The notes: generated by a model not told the origin, from the letters alone. 64,000 nt of DNA from Candidatus Frackibacter sp. WG13 (GCF_900114655.1 NZ_FOTT01000006.1:1-64000); one strand, 5' to 3'. Positions 26,553 to 35,538 are shown, counted from the first letter of the stretch. Numbers and translations: made by a program.

Positions 26553-26570
26553 TACTTATTCCTCCCTTAA

Positions 26571-27443
26571 TTATTGATTAATATTCTTTTTTAACCTCTG
26601 CAAATGCAAAGCAATATAACCTACCTCATCAATTGGAACTTCTAATTCTAATCTATCTTCAATCATTCTTGCTAACTCTTCAGCAAGTTGATAAGCATCA
26701 TTAAAGTTATTCTTAATCGTTGCTAAAATTGGATTTTGATTAGGAGTTTCATCTTCAATTCGTTTTAAAGCAAAACGTAAGTGAGTAACTAAACGAGCAT
26801 GATTTAAACTCTCTCGCGATAATTTTATTGCTAATTCTTCTTCTACTGCTTCAATCATACTCTTAATTAAAGAAGTATACTTTACCGTCTTTGAAACTTT
26901 TAAATTATTTTTAGCTGCATGTAGATGTAAAGTAATAAATCCTACTTCAGCTACAGGCATCTCTATTCCTAATCTCTTTTCTATTAAAGCTACTGATTTT
27001 TTAGCTAAATTATACTCTGTTGAATATAAAGTTTGTGTTTCTGCTAAAAATGGATTTAGAATCTCCATGCCTTCTTTTAATCTTTTGAGCGAAAATTGAA
27101 TATGGTCTGCTAAAGCAATATGAATATGCTCATCTAATTCTTCTCCTAACTCTTCACTTGCCATGGCTATAATCTCTTCAGTAACACCAATCACTTCTTT
27201 ATCTACATTAGCAACTAACCTTTGGTACTTTTCTTTATTCTCTTTATTTACTGCTACAAAAGTCTTATCAATTTTGGGATCATCAGTAGACAATATATCG
27301 CCTATGGAATTACTAAAACCTAGCCCTTTTCCAATAACTACTATCTCTTCTCTACTTCCTATGCCTTCTGCTAAAACTACATTATTATTTAAAACTTTTG
27401 TAACTTCATAATTTTGCTCTGAACTTTGTCCAAAGTTTGGCAT
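26571..27443 (-). CDS. glcT: BglG-family transcription antiterminator, GlcT-like
   Basis: 290 residues. An N-terminal CAT RNA-binding domain (about 12-70, YEVTKVLNNNVVLAEG) is followed by PRD1 (about 75-180) and PRD2 (about 185-290). Conserved histidines lie in LADHIQFSLKR, FITLHLHAAK, ARLVTHLRFAL and YIALHLQRLK. PTS phosphorylation of the PRDs sets activity. It binds a RAT RNA and prevents termination. A matching RAT/terminator lies directly upstream of this gene, so it controls its own operon, glcT-ptsG-crr-ptsH-ptsI. Confidence 0.93.
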   Translation of the reverse strand: MPNFGQSSEQNYEVTKVLNNNVVLAEGIGSREEIVVIGKGLGFSNSIGDILSTDDPKIDKTFVAVNKENKEKYQRLVANVDKEVIGVTEEIIAMASEELGEELDEHIHIALADHIQFSLKRLKEGMEILNPFLAETQTLYSTEYNLAKKSVALIEKRLGIEMPVAEVGFITLHLHAAKNNLKVSKTVKYTSLIKSMIEAVEEELAIKLSRESLNHARLVTHLRFALKRIEDETPNQNPILATIKNNFNDAYQLAEELARMIEDRLELEVPIDEVGYIALHLQRLKKNINQ

Positions 27444-27542
27444 CTTATTGCCTCCTATACTCCTATATCATTTAAGTTCCATAATTTTATATTTCCCAAA
27501 ACAACCTAAATTAATTTTAAACCAAAAAATCTATATATAAAT

Positions 27543-27640
27543 AAAAAAACTAGGAAAAGATATTACCTATAGTTATCCCAAGGACTTGTAGATAGTATCT
27601 CTCCCTAGTTCATGCCTGCTTTACCAGTAACACACTAGTT
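27543..27640 (-). promoter_or_regulatory. RAT antiterminator and overlapping terminator ahead of glcT
   Basis: On the minus strand GTGTGTTACTGGTAAAGCAGGCA (about 27613-27635) matches the RAT consensus built on GTTACTG...GCAGGC. A terminator from ACTAGGGAGAGATA to TATCTTTTCCTAGT plus seven T (27543-27610) overlaps its 3' end. The two structures exclude each other. Active GlcT should hold the RAT and allow readthrough. Confidence 0.9.
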
Positions 27641-27686
27641 TAAGAGAGGTATTTTTTAATTTTAAGTAATTTTATTTTACATATTT

Positions 27687-27715
27687 ATTTTACATAATTA
27701 GTCGAAAAATGTCAA
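27687..27715 (-). promoter_or_regulatory. promoter of glcT-pts operon
   Basis: TTGACA (27710-27715), 17 bp, TAAAAT (27687-27692) on the minus strand. Confidence 0.8.
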
Positions 27716-27723
27716 GCGGTTTC

Positions 27724-29052
27724 TTAAGTTTTTATTACCTTAACTTCTCTTCCATTGTCTGCATTAATATATATTTTAAACTCTTCATCTCCAAGTACAC
27801 CAACAAATTCATAACTTAATATCGGTCTTCCTATATCATTAAAAATTACCGCTAATCTATTATCTTTTAGGTCTAATCTCTGGTTTACCCGCTGCTTGGC
27901 TTCTTCTAAACTTAATTTTGGTTCTAAATCTACTTCTAAGTCATTATTAGATAGGAAACGTCGCGCATTAAATCCAATAATATCGCCATTATCTAAAGCA
28001 ACTTTAACTTTAACTAATTGAGGATAAATTAAGACTCCTTCTGTCTTAGGTGCTAAATCTACTATACCTAAGTTTCCTTCTGAACTAATCTCTTTCACTA
28101 CTAAATCATCATAATTACTCTGTTTTACAAAATCTGTAGCAAATTTTTGTACCTGGTCGTCCTCAAATTCTGATGTCTTAAAAGACCGCTTTTCTAAGAA
28201 CCAGATAACCTCTCCACTTTTTTGACTAATATCAAAGAATATCTGACTATTATTCGTTTCTTCTGAATTAGCTATTACAGTAACTATACCTGAATCCTTC
28301 ACTTGATTATCATATAAATCGAATTTATAATTCTTGCTTCGAGCACCTAAGAAGTCTTTAGCTAACTTTATAGCTTTATCTTTCTCAATACTACCTTCTT
28401 GTCCTTTTACTTTACTTAGTTGTAAAAGAAATTGATCAGTTGATTCTTGTTCTAAACCTAAATCCAAATTAGATAACTTTAGTTTTCTTTCTGTAACTTG
28501 TAAACTGCTTAAAACAGAATTATCACTTAAATTATCTTTTTCTAAGATAATATGCCTTTGCTTGCTCCATCTGAAATTATTTTTTTCAATCTTGTTATGT
28601 ACTTCTTCTAAGTCATTTGCTGCCACTTTAACCTGCTTATGTAACTGATTAAGATTTTCCCAATCCTTGCCGGATAGTTTTTTATTGATATTTTCTTGAG
28701 ATAATCTATAAGCATACCTTTCTGTTTTGGATAATAGACTTTTAATGTTCGTTAAAGAGACACCAGCAATTGGTAATTCTCCTAAATCTTCTTGTGCAGC
28801 AAAAGCATCTCTCCAAATATTATTTAACTTAACTAAACGTCTCTCATTAGACTTAGTAACTAAAGCAGTAGCTATCTCTGTTTCTAATGATTCAAAATGA
28901 GTATTCAATTCTTGAAAAGCACTTCTATATTGATTCTCAGCTTGTAACTCCCACTGAGCTAAAATTCTATTATTCTTAACTCCCCAGTAACCCACGACTG
29001 CTAAAGATACGACTAAAACAAAGATCAAAAAGTTTCGTTTCAAAATCTCCAC
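27724..29052 (-). CDS. ypeB: germination protein YpeB
   Basis: 442 residues. An N-terminal membrane anchor or signal (about 6-26) is followed by a helical region and then PepSY-like repeats toward the C terminus (about 235-440). YpeB partners and stabilises SleB in the spore so that cortex is broken down on germination. It follows sleB by 12 bp, the standard pairing. Its presence is good evidence that the organism forms spores. Confidence 0.93.
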   Translation of the reverse strand: MEILKRNFLIFVLVVSLAVVGYWGVKNNRILAQWELQAENQYRSAFQELNTHFESLETEIATALVTKSNERRLVKLNNIWRDAFAAQEDLGELPIAGVSLTNIKSLLSKTERYAYRLSQENINKKLSGKDWENLNQLHKQVKVAANDLEEVHNKIEKNNFRWSKQRHIILEKDNLSDNSVLSSLQVTERKLKLSNLDLGLEQESTDQFLLQLSKVKGQEGSIEKDKAIKLAKDFLGARSKNYKFDLYDNQVKDSGIVTVIANSEETNNSQIFFDISQKSGEVIWFLEKRSFKTSEFEDDQVQKFATDFVKQSNYDDLVVKEISSEGNLGIVDLAPKTEGVLIYPQLVKVKVALDNGDIIGFNARRFLSNNDLEVDLEPKLSLEEAKQRVNQRLDLKDNRLAVIFNDIGRPILSYEFVGVLGDEEFKIYINADNGREVKVIKT

Positions 29053-29064
29053 CCCTTTCTACAC

Positions 29065-29553
29065 TTAACGAGCAAAAACATGTCTCCCGATAGTTCTAAC
29101 TGTTGGTCGCGAAAAGATCCAATTAGAAGTTACTTTTACCGGATTATAATAAAATACCGACCCATAGCTAGGATCCCAACCTGACATTGCATCTAAAGTT
29201 GCTTCTACAGTGGTTGAATTAGGTGTATGATTCCAAATCTGTCCGTAAGCAACAGCTGTAAAAGCCCATGGCTGATAAATAACTCCAGCAAGTGTATTAG
29301 GAAACCTTGCATCGTCAACTCGATTCATGATCACTGCTCCCACTGCTACTTGTCCTATATAAGGTTCCCCTCTTGCCTCAGCTGAAATCGTCCGGGCCAT
29401 TAGTCTAGCATTAGGCGATAAATTCCAAAAACTTGGTCCCCATTGTGCTTGCATATTACTTGCCTGTTGCGGCCGATTAGGTTGCAGATGATCATATATA
29501 AACCAACCTCCTACAACTAATACTAAAATTATTAGGATAGATATTTTTTTCAT
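29065..29553 (-). CDS. sleB: spore cortex-lytic enzyme SleB, short form
   Basis: 162 residues from the ATG at 29553, chosen because GGGAGG lies seven bases before it; an ATG five codons earlier overlaps that site. A signal segment (about 3-20) and short linker are followed by the catalytic hydrolase-2 domain, with the acidic residue in ARTISAEARGEP and the segments IMNRVDD, YQPWAFTA and VFYYNPV. Bacillus SleB also has an N-terminal peptidoglycan-binding domain; that domain is missing here. Its role is to cut spore cortex during germination together with YpeB. Confidence 0.92.
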   Translation of the reverse strand: MKKISILIILVLVVGGWFIYDHLQPNRPQQASNMQAQWGPSFWNLSPNARLMARTISAEARGEPYIGQVAVGAVIMNRVDDARFPNTLAGVIYQPWAFTAVAYGQIWNHTPNSTTVEATLDAMSGWDPSYGSVFYYNPVKVTSNWIFSRPTVRTIGRHVFAR

Positions 29554-29657
29554 CAATAATCCTCCCATCTCTCTTTATTCATTTATCATTCTTTACTGTT
29601 TAGCACAAATTTATTCTTGTTAAATGTAGTAAATCAAAAATTTATATTAAAATAAAA

Positions 29658-29689
29658 AAGTCTAGGTGGAAATATTTCCACCTAGACTT
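29658..29689 (-). terminator. terminator of the cold-shock gene
   Basis: A perfect 32-bp palindrome (arms 29658-29673 and 29674-29689) followed by six T on the minus strand. Confidence 0.92.
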
Positions 29690-29749
29690 AGGACTCAAAA
29701 TAACCTATATAGTTTATAAGTAATAAATTTAAACTTCTTTAGCTTAAAT

Positions 29750-29953
29750 TTATAAAGCAACTACATTATCAGCTTGAGGTCCTTTTTCTCCCTCAACAAT
29801 TTCAAATTCTACTTCTTGTCCATCTTCTAAAGTCTTGAATCCGTCAGAATTAATCGAAGAATAATGCACAAAAATGTCGTCTCCTTCTTCACTCTCAATA
29901 AATCCATAACCCTTTTTTGCATCAAACCATTTTACTGTTCCTGTTAATGTCAC
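29750..29953 (-). CDS. cold-shock protein, CspA family
   Basis: 67 residues, one cold-shock domain. RNP1 is KGYGFI and RNP2 is DIFVHYSS. It binds single-stranded RNA or DNA and helps keep mRNA unfolded. The start codon is GTG at 29953 with GGAGGG six bases upstream; no in-frame ATG is nearby. An extended -10 (TGTTATAAT) lies just upstream, so the leader is short and lacks the long cold-box 5' region of E. coli cspA. It is transcribed alone with a strong terminator. Confidence 0.96.
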   Translation of the reverse strand: MTLTGTVKWFDAKKGYGFIESEEGDDIFVHYSSINSDGFKTLEDGQEVEFEIVEGEKGPQADNVVAL

Positions 29954-30084
29954 TAAAATCCCTCCATGCTTAAATTATAACATATTATTTAATATATTTT
30001 TTCACCAATAATTGTATAACTATTAGCAAATCCATAGATTATTGTAACATATAGTAGCCTTAATGTCTAGAAAAATATTATAAA

Positions 30085-30267
30085 TTAACATGCACCTTGA
30101 CAATTTTTAAGATCTAATCCTAAATTTTTCGCTACCTTTCCTACTTCTTTTGGCTCGACTCCTAAATCAGCTGCAATTTCCTGAGCAACTTCACATTCAA
30201 TACCTTTATCATTAATATTTTCTTTAATAGCCTTCTCTATAGCCTTCTCTCTACTTTCATCACTCAT
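30085..30267 (-). CDS. small conserved-looking protein ending NCQxxC
   Basis: 60 residues from the ATG at 30267, chosen because GGGGAGGAAG stands just before it; a longer 80-residue frame starts upstream with no ribosome site. It is acidic and helical with an HTH-like middle (AQEIAADLGVEPKEVGKVAKNLGL) and a C-terminal NCQGAC motif. Similar small NCQ-C proteins are remembered from other anaerobic Firmicutes, but no function is established. It is monocistronic. Confidence 0.7.
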   Translation of the reverse strand: MSDESREKAIEKAIKENINDKGIECEVAQEIAADLGVEPKEVGKVAKNLGLDLKNCQGAC

Positions 30268-30496
30268 AAAACTTCCTCCCCTTTTAAAAAATTTTAATTT
30301 ACTTCTACTACCATTTATATTCTTCATTTAACATTATTATCCTGCAAATTATGCTATTTTCATAGAATTATTGTGATTACATCCATCTGTCATAATAAAT
30401 TCCAAGACTAATTATTCAATTAATTATTTCATTCTTGATAATTTATTCAATAATTTCTATCTTTAAAATAATTATATTAATCTGCTCTATTATCTA

Positions 30497-31048
30497 TTAC
30501 ACTCTTTGCTCTAAGTCATCTATCATTTTAATATACTTATCTTGAATACCTTCTTGAGCTGCCTTTTCTTCTACCTCTTTACAACTTACTCCTATCTCTT
30601 GCAAAGTATCTGAGCTTAAATTCTCTTTTCCATAATTATATACCATATTATTCTCTTTAAATATATGCCCATCCAGCAAGTCAGCATAGCCAACTGCATT
30701 AGCAATTATATCTATTTTAGCTTCTTCATCTCCACTCTTAACTTCCTTCAATGCAGTCTCTAATTTACTAATAAAGTACCTACCGAAATCATGTTCAGAA
30801 AACATAGCAGAAATAGTAATCTCCTTTACATCTTTATCCAACTCATCAGACATTCGCTCAAATAAAATATCTTCTTCTTTCCCATGATGGTGGTCATCAG
30901 CATAATTTTTTACAAAATCTATTATCTTTTCAAAAACTTCAAAATCAACTTCCCCTTCTTCTAAAATTTTAAGACATAACTTTCTTGCTACTGCTAAGAC
31001 CCTCTTGATATTATCATGCTCTTTAATTAATAAATCTATTGCTTCCAT
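30497..31048 (-). CDS. hemerythrin-like (HHE domain) protein
   Basis: 183 residues. Iron-ligand positions of a four-helix hemerythrin fold are visible: KEHDNIKR near the N terminus, DDHHHGKEEDILFERM near residue 55, FSEHDFGRYF and LLDGHIFKENNMVY. Such proteins bind a di-iron centre and are linked to O2 or NO sensing, detoxification or iron storage; which applies here cannot be told. It is cytoplasmic and monocistronic. AGGAGTGATAAA precedes the ATG. Confidence 0.87.
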   Translation of the reverse strand: MEAIDLLIKEHDNIKRVLAVARKLCLKILEEGEVDFEVFEKIIDFVKNYADDHHHGKEEDILFERMSDELDKDVKEITISAMFSEHDFGRYFISKLETALKEVKSGDEEAKIDIIANAVGYADLLDGHIFKENNMVYNYGKENLSSDTLQEIGVSCKEVEEKAAQEGIQDKYIKMIDDLEQRV

Positions 31049-31261
31049 TTTATCACTCCTAATGTTCTGTAATTAGTAATCAGTATTCAGTGTCTGCCCA
31101 ATAAAAAGATATCAAACTAGAAGCAACAATTATCATAAGCTTATGATCAGCCTTGGTTTTTAGGCTGAACAATCAGTATCTTTAAGGTTTTAACTGTAAA
31201 CTATCAATTGTCAACTACTTAAAAAGCTTGTCCATATACGAAATAATTGGTGCTATCTTCA

Positions 31262-31327
31262 CTAACGTTGGTGCTCCTCTTTAAATTCATCTTTCATCTT
31301 TGCTTTATCAAATTCTTTATCGTCCAT
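31262..31327 (-). CDS. possible 21-residue ORF with strong ribosome site
   Basis: ATG at 31325-31327 preceded by AGGAGG (31335-31340), then 21 very charged codons (MDDKEFDKAKMKDEFKEEHQ, R) and a stop. It is too short to judge by homology. The spacing is good and the composition is protein-like, but the surrounding 440 bp is otherwise decayed, so it could be the tail of a lost gene. Confidence 0.4.
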   Translation of the reverse strand: MDDKEFDKAKMKDEFKEEHQR

Positions 31328-31446
31328 TAATATTCCTCCTACTACAATAGTATTTAAATCTATCATCTCACTTGAAGTCAATCATTATTCATTATCTCTC
31401 CTAAAATAGATTCTACATTAAATTAAAGCATCTTACCATTTATGTA

Positions 31447-31473
31447 AGAACCCTGCCCAAAAGCAGGATTCCT
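31447..31473 (-). terminator. terminator of cotJ operon
   Basis: AGGAATCCTGC and GCAGGGTTCTT pair with minor mismatches, about 20 bp past the cotJC stop. The following T-tract is weak. Confidence 0.65.
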
Positions 31474-31491
31474 ATTATTCAATTTTTAATA

Positions 31492-32049
31492 TTAATCTAA
31501 ATAGTCTCTAACTATCTCTAATGTTTCTCCAAAACGCTGGAAATGAACTATTTCTCGTTCTCTTAAGAAGCTAAGCGTATCAATTACTCCAGAGTCATTA
31601 CTAAGATTGATTAAATATTCATAAGTTGCTCTTGCTTTTTCTTCGGCAGCCATATCTTCATGCAAATTAGCAATTGGGTCTTCATGTGATTGAAAATAAG
31701 ACACGGTAAAAGGTACTCCTGCAGCATCATGAGGATATAAAGCATGGCCGTGTTGAGCATAATGTGCAGCTAACCCTGCTTCCTGTAACTCTTCTGGTGG
31801 AACTCCTTCAATCAATTTATAAATTAATGTGCCAATTATCTCCCAATGTGCTAACTCTTCGGTACCTATATCTGTTAATACAGCTTTTGCTTCATCCGTA
31901 GGCATAGTATAACGCTGCGTTAGATAACGCAACCCTGCTGCTAATTCACTATCTGGTCCTCCATATTGAGCAAAGAGTTCACTTGCAATTTCTAAGTCAG
32001 TACCTTCTACTTCTGCTGGGTATTGAAGCTTCTTTTCATAAATCCACAT
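31492..32049 (-). CDS. cotJC: spore coat protein CotJC (manganese-catalase family)
   Basis: 185 residues, related to dimanganese catalase. Metal-ligand segments of the ferritin-like fold are visible: ELFAQYGG, GTEELAHWEIIG and DMAAEEKARATYEYLI. In Bacillus the cotJ operon is expressed in the mother cell and its products enter the spore coat. It is the last gene of cotJA-cotJB-cotJC (21 bp after cotJB). The C terminus is shorter than in enzymatic Mn-catalases; catalase activity is possible but not shown by sequence. Confidence 0.93.
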   Translation of the reverse strand: MWIYEKKLQYPAEVEGTDLEIASELFAQYGGPDSELAAGLRYLTQRYTMPTDEAKAVLTDIGTEELAHWEIIGTLIYKLIEGVPPEELQEAGLAAHYAQHGHALYPHDAAGVPFTVSYFQSHEDPIANLHEDMAAEEKARATYEYLINLSNDSGVIDTLSFLREREIVHFQRFGETLEIVRDYLD

Positions 32050-32070
32050 ATTTATCCCTCCCTCTTTGAA

Positions 32071-32334
32071 TTAATATTCTATTTGCCATGGCCAAGCAGT
32101 CTGAATATATTCCCAATAATCTTCCATCGGTTCTCTTAAAGGATGTCTAGCAACAATCGGGCCATATTCTTCTTGATATTCTTGCATTAGTTCTTGTAAT
32201 TCCATTGCATACTCATCATAAAGTTCTAATGCTTCCTCATCATCAGGATGAGTATCAAGATATAAAACAAGTTCGTGTACAGTAAATTGAATAGCCATTA
32301 ACTCTTTAAGCATTTCAAGCTGTTCCTGTGGCAT
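32071..32334 (-). CDS. cotJB: spore coat protein CotJB
   Basis: 87 residues, highly acidic and helical, with the family features FTVHELVLYLDTHPDD and the C-terminal W-rich end DYWEYIQTAWPWQIEY. It is a coat component of unknown mechanism, needed with CotJC in the coat. 20 bp separate it from cotJA and 21 bp from cotJC. AGGAGGTGTAAATA precedes the ATG. Confidence 0.92.
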   Translation of the reverse strand: MPQEQLEMLKELMAIQFTVHELVLYLDTHPDDEEALELYDEYAMELQELMQEYQEEYGPIVARHPLREPMEDYWEYIQTAWPWQIEY

Positions 32335-32354
32335 TATTTACACCTCCTTACAAA

Positions 32355-32555
32355 CTAGTATCTTCGCCTACGGTCACAACACCTTCTCTCTCGATACGGA
32401 AAGTATAACTCTGGAAACAATGTTCCTTTCATTAATGCTTCTTCTGGGTAAAAAATATCATCAAGCATTTGAAACGGAACATACGCTTGAGCAAGTTCTC
32501 TTCTTCTACAATTATTTGAATAGCCATGTTGAAAATCTGATTTTCTTTTCTTCAT
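32355..32555 (-). CDS. cotJA: spore coat associated protein CotJA
   Basis: 66 residues from the ATG at 32555, which has GGAGGTG nine bases upstream; the longer frame begins inside that site. The family core AQAYVPFQMLDDIFYPEEALMKGTLFPELYFPY is present, followed by an unusual Arg/Cys-rich tail (RERRCCDRRRRY). It is the first gene of the cotJ operon, presumably transcribed by a sporulation sigma factor; no clear sigma-E box was identified. Confidence 0.9.
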   Translation of the reverse strand: MKKRKSDFQHGYSNNCRRRELAQAYVPFQMLDDIFYPEEALMKGTLFPELYFPYRERRCCDRRRRY

Positions 32556-32625
32556 CGAAGTCACCTCCAAACGCAATTTAGTATATCTTATTAAATCTTA
32601 CCTAAAATGTGATTAAATAGAAAAA

Positions 32626-32652
32626 GCTCCTTGCAAATTTTTTGCAAGGAGC
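32626..32652 (-). terminator. terminator of ABC-F gene
   Basis: GCTCCTTGCAAA (32626-32637) is perfectly inverted at 32641-32652, with TTTTT following on the minus strand. Confidence 0.92.
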
Positions 32653-32659
32653 CTAATGA

Positions 32660-34519
32660 TTAAATACTCTCTTCCCATATATTATAGTATTGATTTAGCT
32701 TCTCTTTTGTTTCTTCATATTCTCCAGTTAGATCATTTAAATCATCAACATTATCATATAACTCTTCATTATTAAATTCTTTTTCCAATCTTTCAACTTT
32801 TTCTTCTAATGATATAATTTTTGATTCTAGCTCTTCTAAATCCACTTGTTTTTTTGCTGTTTGCTTCTTTACCTTTGCCACACTTTCTCGTTCTCTCTTC
32901 TTCTCTTCTTTTTTAGAAGCTATTAACTTGCGATACTCTTGCCGATAATTAGAATAGTCACCGCGATATTCAACTAAACCTTCATCTTGTAAAGCAAAAA
33001 CTTTATCTACAACTTCATCTAAGAAATAACGATCATGAGAAATAATTATCACTGTCCCCGAATAGTTCTGCAAAGCTTCTTCTAGTAGCTCTTTCGATCG
33101 AATATCTAAGTGATTAGTTGGCTCATCTAATAATAATAAATTATGTTCTTCTAATGTTAGTTTAGCTAAAGATACCCTAGCCTTCTCTCCGCCGCTTAGA
33201 GTCGCTATTTCTTTAAATACATCATCGCCTTGAAATAAGAAACGAGCTAAGAGATCCCGTGCTTGGCTCTTAGTGACTTCGTCAACCTTTTGCAACTCTT
33301 CAACTAAATTATAATCTAGAGATAGGTTTTCATTTTCTTGAGCATAGTATCCCATCTTCACCCGAGCACCTAACTTTATTTTACCCAAGTCAGCCTCTTC
33401 TTGGTTTAATAATAACTTAAAAAGAGTCGACTTACCACTACCATTGGGGCCAACTAAAGCAACTTTTTCTCCTCGATATAATTTAAAATTAATATCTTCA
33501 AATAATGTTTCTTTACCATAAGATTTCGTTAATCCTCTTATTTCTAACACCTCTTGTCCACTGACACTACTCACATTAAAGTCAATTTTCGGCTTACTTA
33601 ACTTCGGAGGCGGTGGAATGCGCTCCATTCGATCTAATTTCTTTTGACGCCCCCGCGCTTGTTTAGAATTTACTCCAGCTTTATTCTTTCTAATATAAGC
33701 TTCCGTTTTTTTGATCTTTTTTTGTTGTTTTTCATACTCTCGTTGCCAAGTTAATAGTCTATGCTCTTTTTCCTCTAAGTAAAATGAATAATTGCCCTTA
33801 TATTTTTCTAACCTTCCTTTTTCTAACTCCCAAACACGATTAATTACTTGATCTAAAAAGTAACGATCATGGGAGATAATAACTAAAGCTCCAGTATAAT
33901 TAATTAAGTAATCTTCTAACCATTCCTTAGCTTCTAAATCCAGATGATTTGTCGGTTCATCTAATAATAAGAGATCCGGTTCTTGTAATAATAACCTTGC
34001 CAATGCAGCCCTAGTCTTTTGGCCTCCACTAAAATTAATTAGTTGCTCTTTAAACTCATCTTCTTTAAAACCTAGCCCCCTTAATACCCCCTTTATCTGA
34101 CTTTCATATTCATAACCGCCTTCTTCTTCATATTTTTGACGTAATCGACTATACTTCTTCATCACCTTATCTAATTCACTACCCACGACTTGACTCATCT
34201 GTGCTTCTAATTTCCTTAATCTTTCTTCTAAAGAGAATAAATCTTGATAAATACTTAGCATCGCTTGGTATAAGGTAGTATCTAATTCCAAATCTAAGTT
34301 TTGAGTCAAATAGCCCATCTCTAAATCATCACTAACTAAGATTTCTCCTTGATCCAAACTTTCATTTTGGGTTAATACCCTTAATAATGTAGATTTACCA
34401 GTTCCGTTCACACCAATCAAGCCTATCTTATCATCTTTTTGAATCTGTAATGAAATATCCTGAAAGATTATCTGTTCTGGATAAACTTTGTTTCCCTTCC
34501 TCAATTGTAATAACGCCAT
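32660..34519 (-). CDS. ABC-F family ATPase
   Basis: 619 residues. Two nucleotide-binding domains lack membrane segments. NBD1 has GVNGTGKST, FSGGQKTRAALARLL and LLLLDEPTNHLD. NBD2 has GPNGSGKST, LSGGEKARVSLAKL and a second LLLLDEPTNHLD. The linker (about 245-300) is the basic ABC-F arm. A C-terminal coiled coil (about 545-619) resembles Uup/YdiF-type members. ABC-F proteins act on ribosomes, either resolving stalls or protecting against antibiotics; the subfamily cannot be fixed from sequence alone. It is monocistronic with a strong terminator. Confidence 0.92.
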   Translation of the reverse strand: MALLQLRKGNKVYPEQIIFQDISLQIQKDDKIGLIGVNGTGKSTLLRVLTQNESLDQGEILVSDDLEMGYLTQNLDLELDTTLYQAMLSIYQDLFSLEERLRKLEAQMSQVVGSELDKVMKKYSRLRQKYEEEGGYEYESQIKGVLRGLGFKEDEFKEQLINFSGGQKTRAALARLLLQEPDLLLLDEPTNHLDLEAKEWLEDYLINYTGALVIISHDRYFLDQVINRVWELEKGRLEKYKGNYSFYLEEKEHRLLTWQREYEKQQKKIKKTEAYIRKNKAGVNSKQARGRQKKLDRMERIPPPPKLSKPKIDFNVSSVSGQEVLEIRGLTKSYGKETLFEDINFKLYRGEKVALVGPNGSGKSTLFKLLLNQEEADLGKIKLGARVKMGYYAQENENLSLDYNLVEELQKVDEVTKSQARDLLARFLFQGDDVFKEIATLSGGEKARVSLAKLTLEEHNLLLLDEPTNHLDIRSKELLEEALQNYSGTVIIISHDRYFLDEVVDKVFALQDEGLVEYRGDYSNYRQEYRKLIASKKEEKKRERESVAKVKKQTAKKQVDLEELESKIISLEEKVERLEKEFNNEELYDNVDDLNDLTGEYEETKEKLNQYYNIWEESI

Positions 34520-34615
34520 TTATATTCCTCCTGAAATTAAAACAAGAATAATGAACTCTATATCATTATATCAAAGTTATTTATTGCAAACAAACTTCTT
34601 TAAAATATGAAAATA

Positions 34616-34660
34616 CCTAAAGTCCCCTTTAAAAACAATCGCTTAACAAGGAACTTTAGG
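34616..34660 (-). terminator. terminator of the 213-residue gene
   Basis: CCTAAAGT (34616-34623) is inverted at 34653-34660, with inner CCTT/AAGG pairing, followed by a T-rich tract on the minus strand. Confidence 0.7.
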
Positions 34661-34680
34661 CATTACGTTCATTATTAATT

Positions 34681-35322
34681 TTATAAGGCAAAAATATCAT
34701 CATAATATTCATCTGTTACATCACGATGATGTTTAATATTAGAATTAATAGCTTTTATGAATCCTTTAATCCAACTACTATATAACTGATGCATTAATTT
34801 CTCTGATACACCTACTGCTTGCCAAAATTCAACATGGAGTTTAATACTATGCCTCCAAACTATCTTATCTTCTTCATTCTTAACTACTGAGGATAAGCGG
34901 TCACAAGGCATTCTTTCAACAAAGTTATTTGTTAATAGCTCAAATGCTGTTTCTAAATCATTATCACTTGCTTCCTCAGATGCATTCTTGGCGGCCATCT
35001 TTCCATGTTCTTTATAAACCTTAAGTAATAACTCTTTATTATCATATTCATTCATCAATCTTTTTGCCATAGCCGCTTCCCGGGTTTGAGCAGTCTTGAT
35101 TGCTCCTTCTAGCCAAGGATGAATTTGACTATTTCCTATTAATTCTGCTAAAGGATAGCCCCCTTTTAATGCTCCATACTCTTCTCTAAGTTCGTTTGCT
35201 AATTCTTCTACTTCACTGCCATATTCTTCTTTGAAAGTTTCAACTATCTCTTCTTCTCTCTCCTCAACTAATTTAATCTGGTTATATAGCCATTGATGAA
35301 TAGGTCCTAATCTTGCGCTCAT
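34681..35322 (-). CDS. hypothetical helical cytoplasmic protein
   Basis: 213 residues; I do not recognise a family with confidence. It is soluble and helix-rich with no signal or membrane segment. A repeated IHQWLYNQI / IHPWLEGAI pattern near residues 8 and 67 suggests an internal duplication of the N-terminal half. The C-terminal half has MPCDRLSSVVK and SIKLHVEFWQAVGV, which loosely recalls the thiazoline-carboxylate hydrolase-like family, but this is only an impression. It is monocistronic, about 220 bp from the reductase gene downstream of its promoter side. Confidence 0.55.
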   Translation of the reverse strand: MSARLGPIHQWLYNQIKLVEEREEEIVETFKEEYGSEVEELANELREEYGALKGGYPLAELIGNSQIHPWLEGAIKTAQTREAAMAKRLMNEYDNKELLLKVYKEHGKMAAKNASEEASDNDLETAFELLTNNFVERMPCDRLSSVVKNEEDKIVWRHSIKLHVEFWQAVGVSEKLMHQLYSSWIKGFIKAINSNIKHHRDVTDEYYDDIFAL

Positions 35323-35538
35323 CTAACCACTCCTTATTCATAGAATTTTGTTATATTGCAGGCTTTATATACTTAAAAGTTCATTACTACAAATAACTTC
35401 TATCTTTTATTATCCCAATTATATTAAATAGTATCAGTTAAAAATATCACTTTTGTCAGTGAGAATAATCACAGTGAGTAGAACATTAAAAATAAGAGCT
35501 CCTTATCCTTCAGTAAGAAGCTCTTATTACTAATTCAG

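Larger units (their letters stand above)
31049..31491. other. intergenic region with palindromes, no full gene
   Basis: Besides the 21-codon ORF it holds the palindrome ATCATAAGCTTATGAT (31132-31147), an adjacent TCAGCCT/AGGCTGA hairpin (about 31147-31168), and AGTAATCAGT/TCAATTGTCAACT low-complexity tracts resembling those at 200-285. No other coding signal was seen. Confidence 0.6.
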
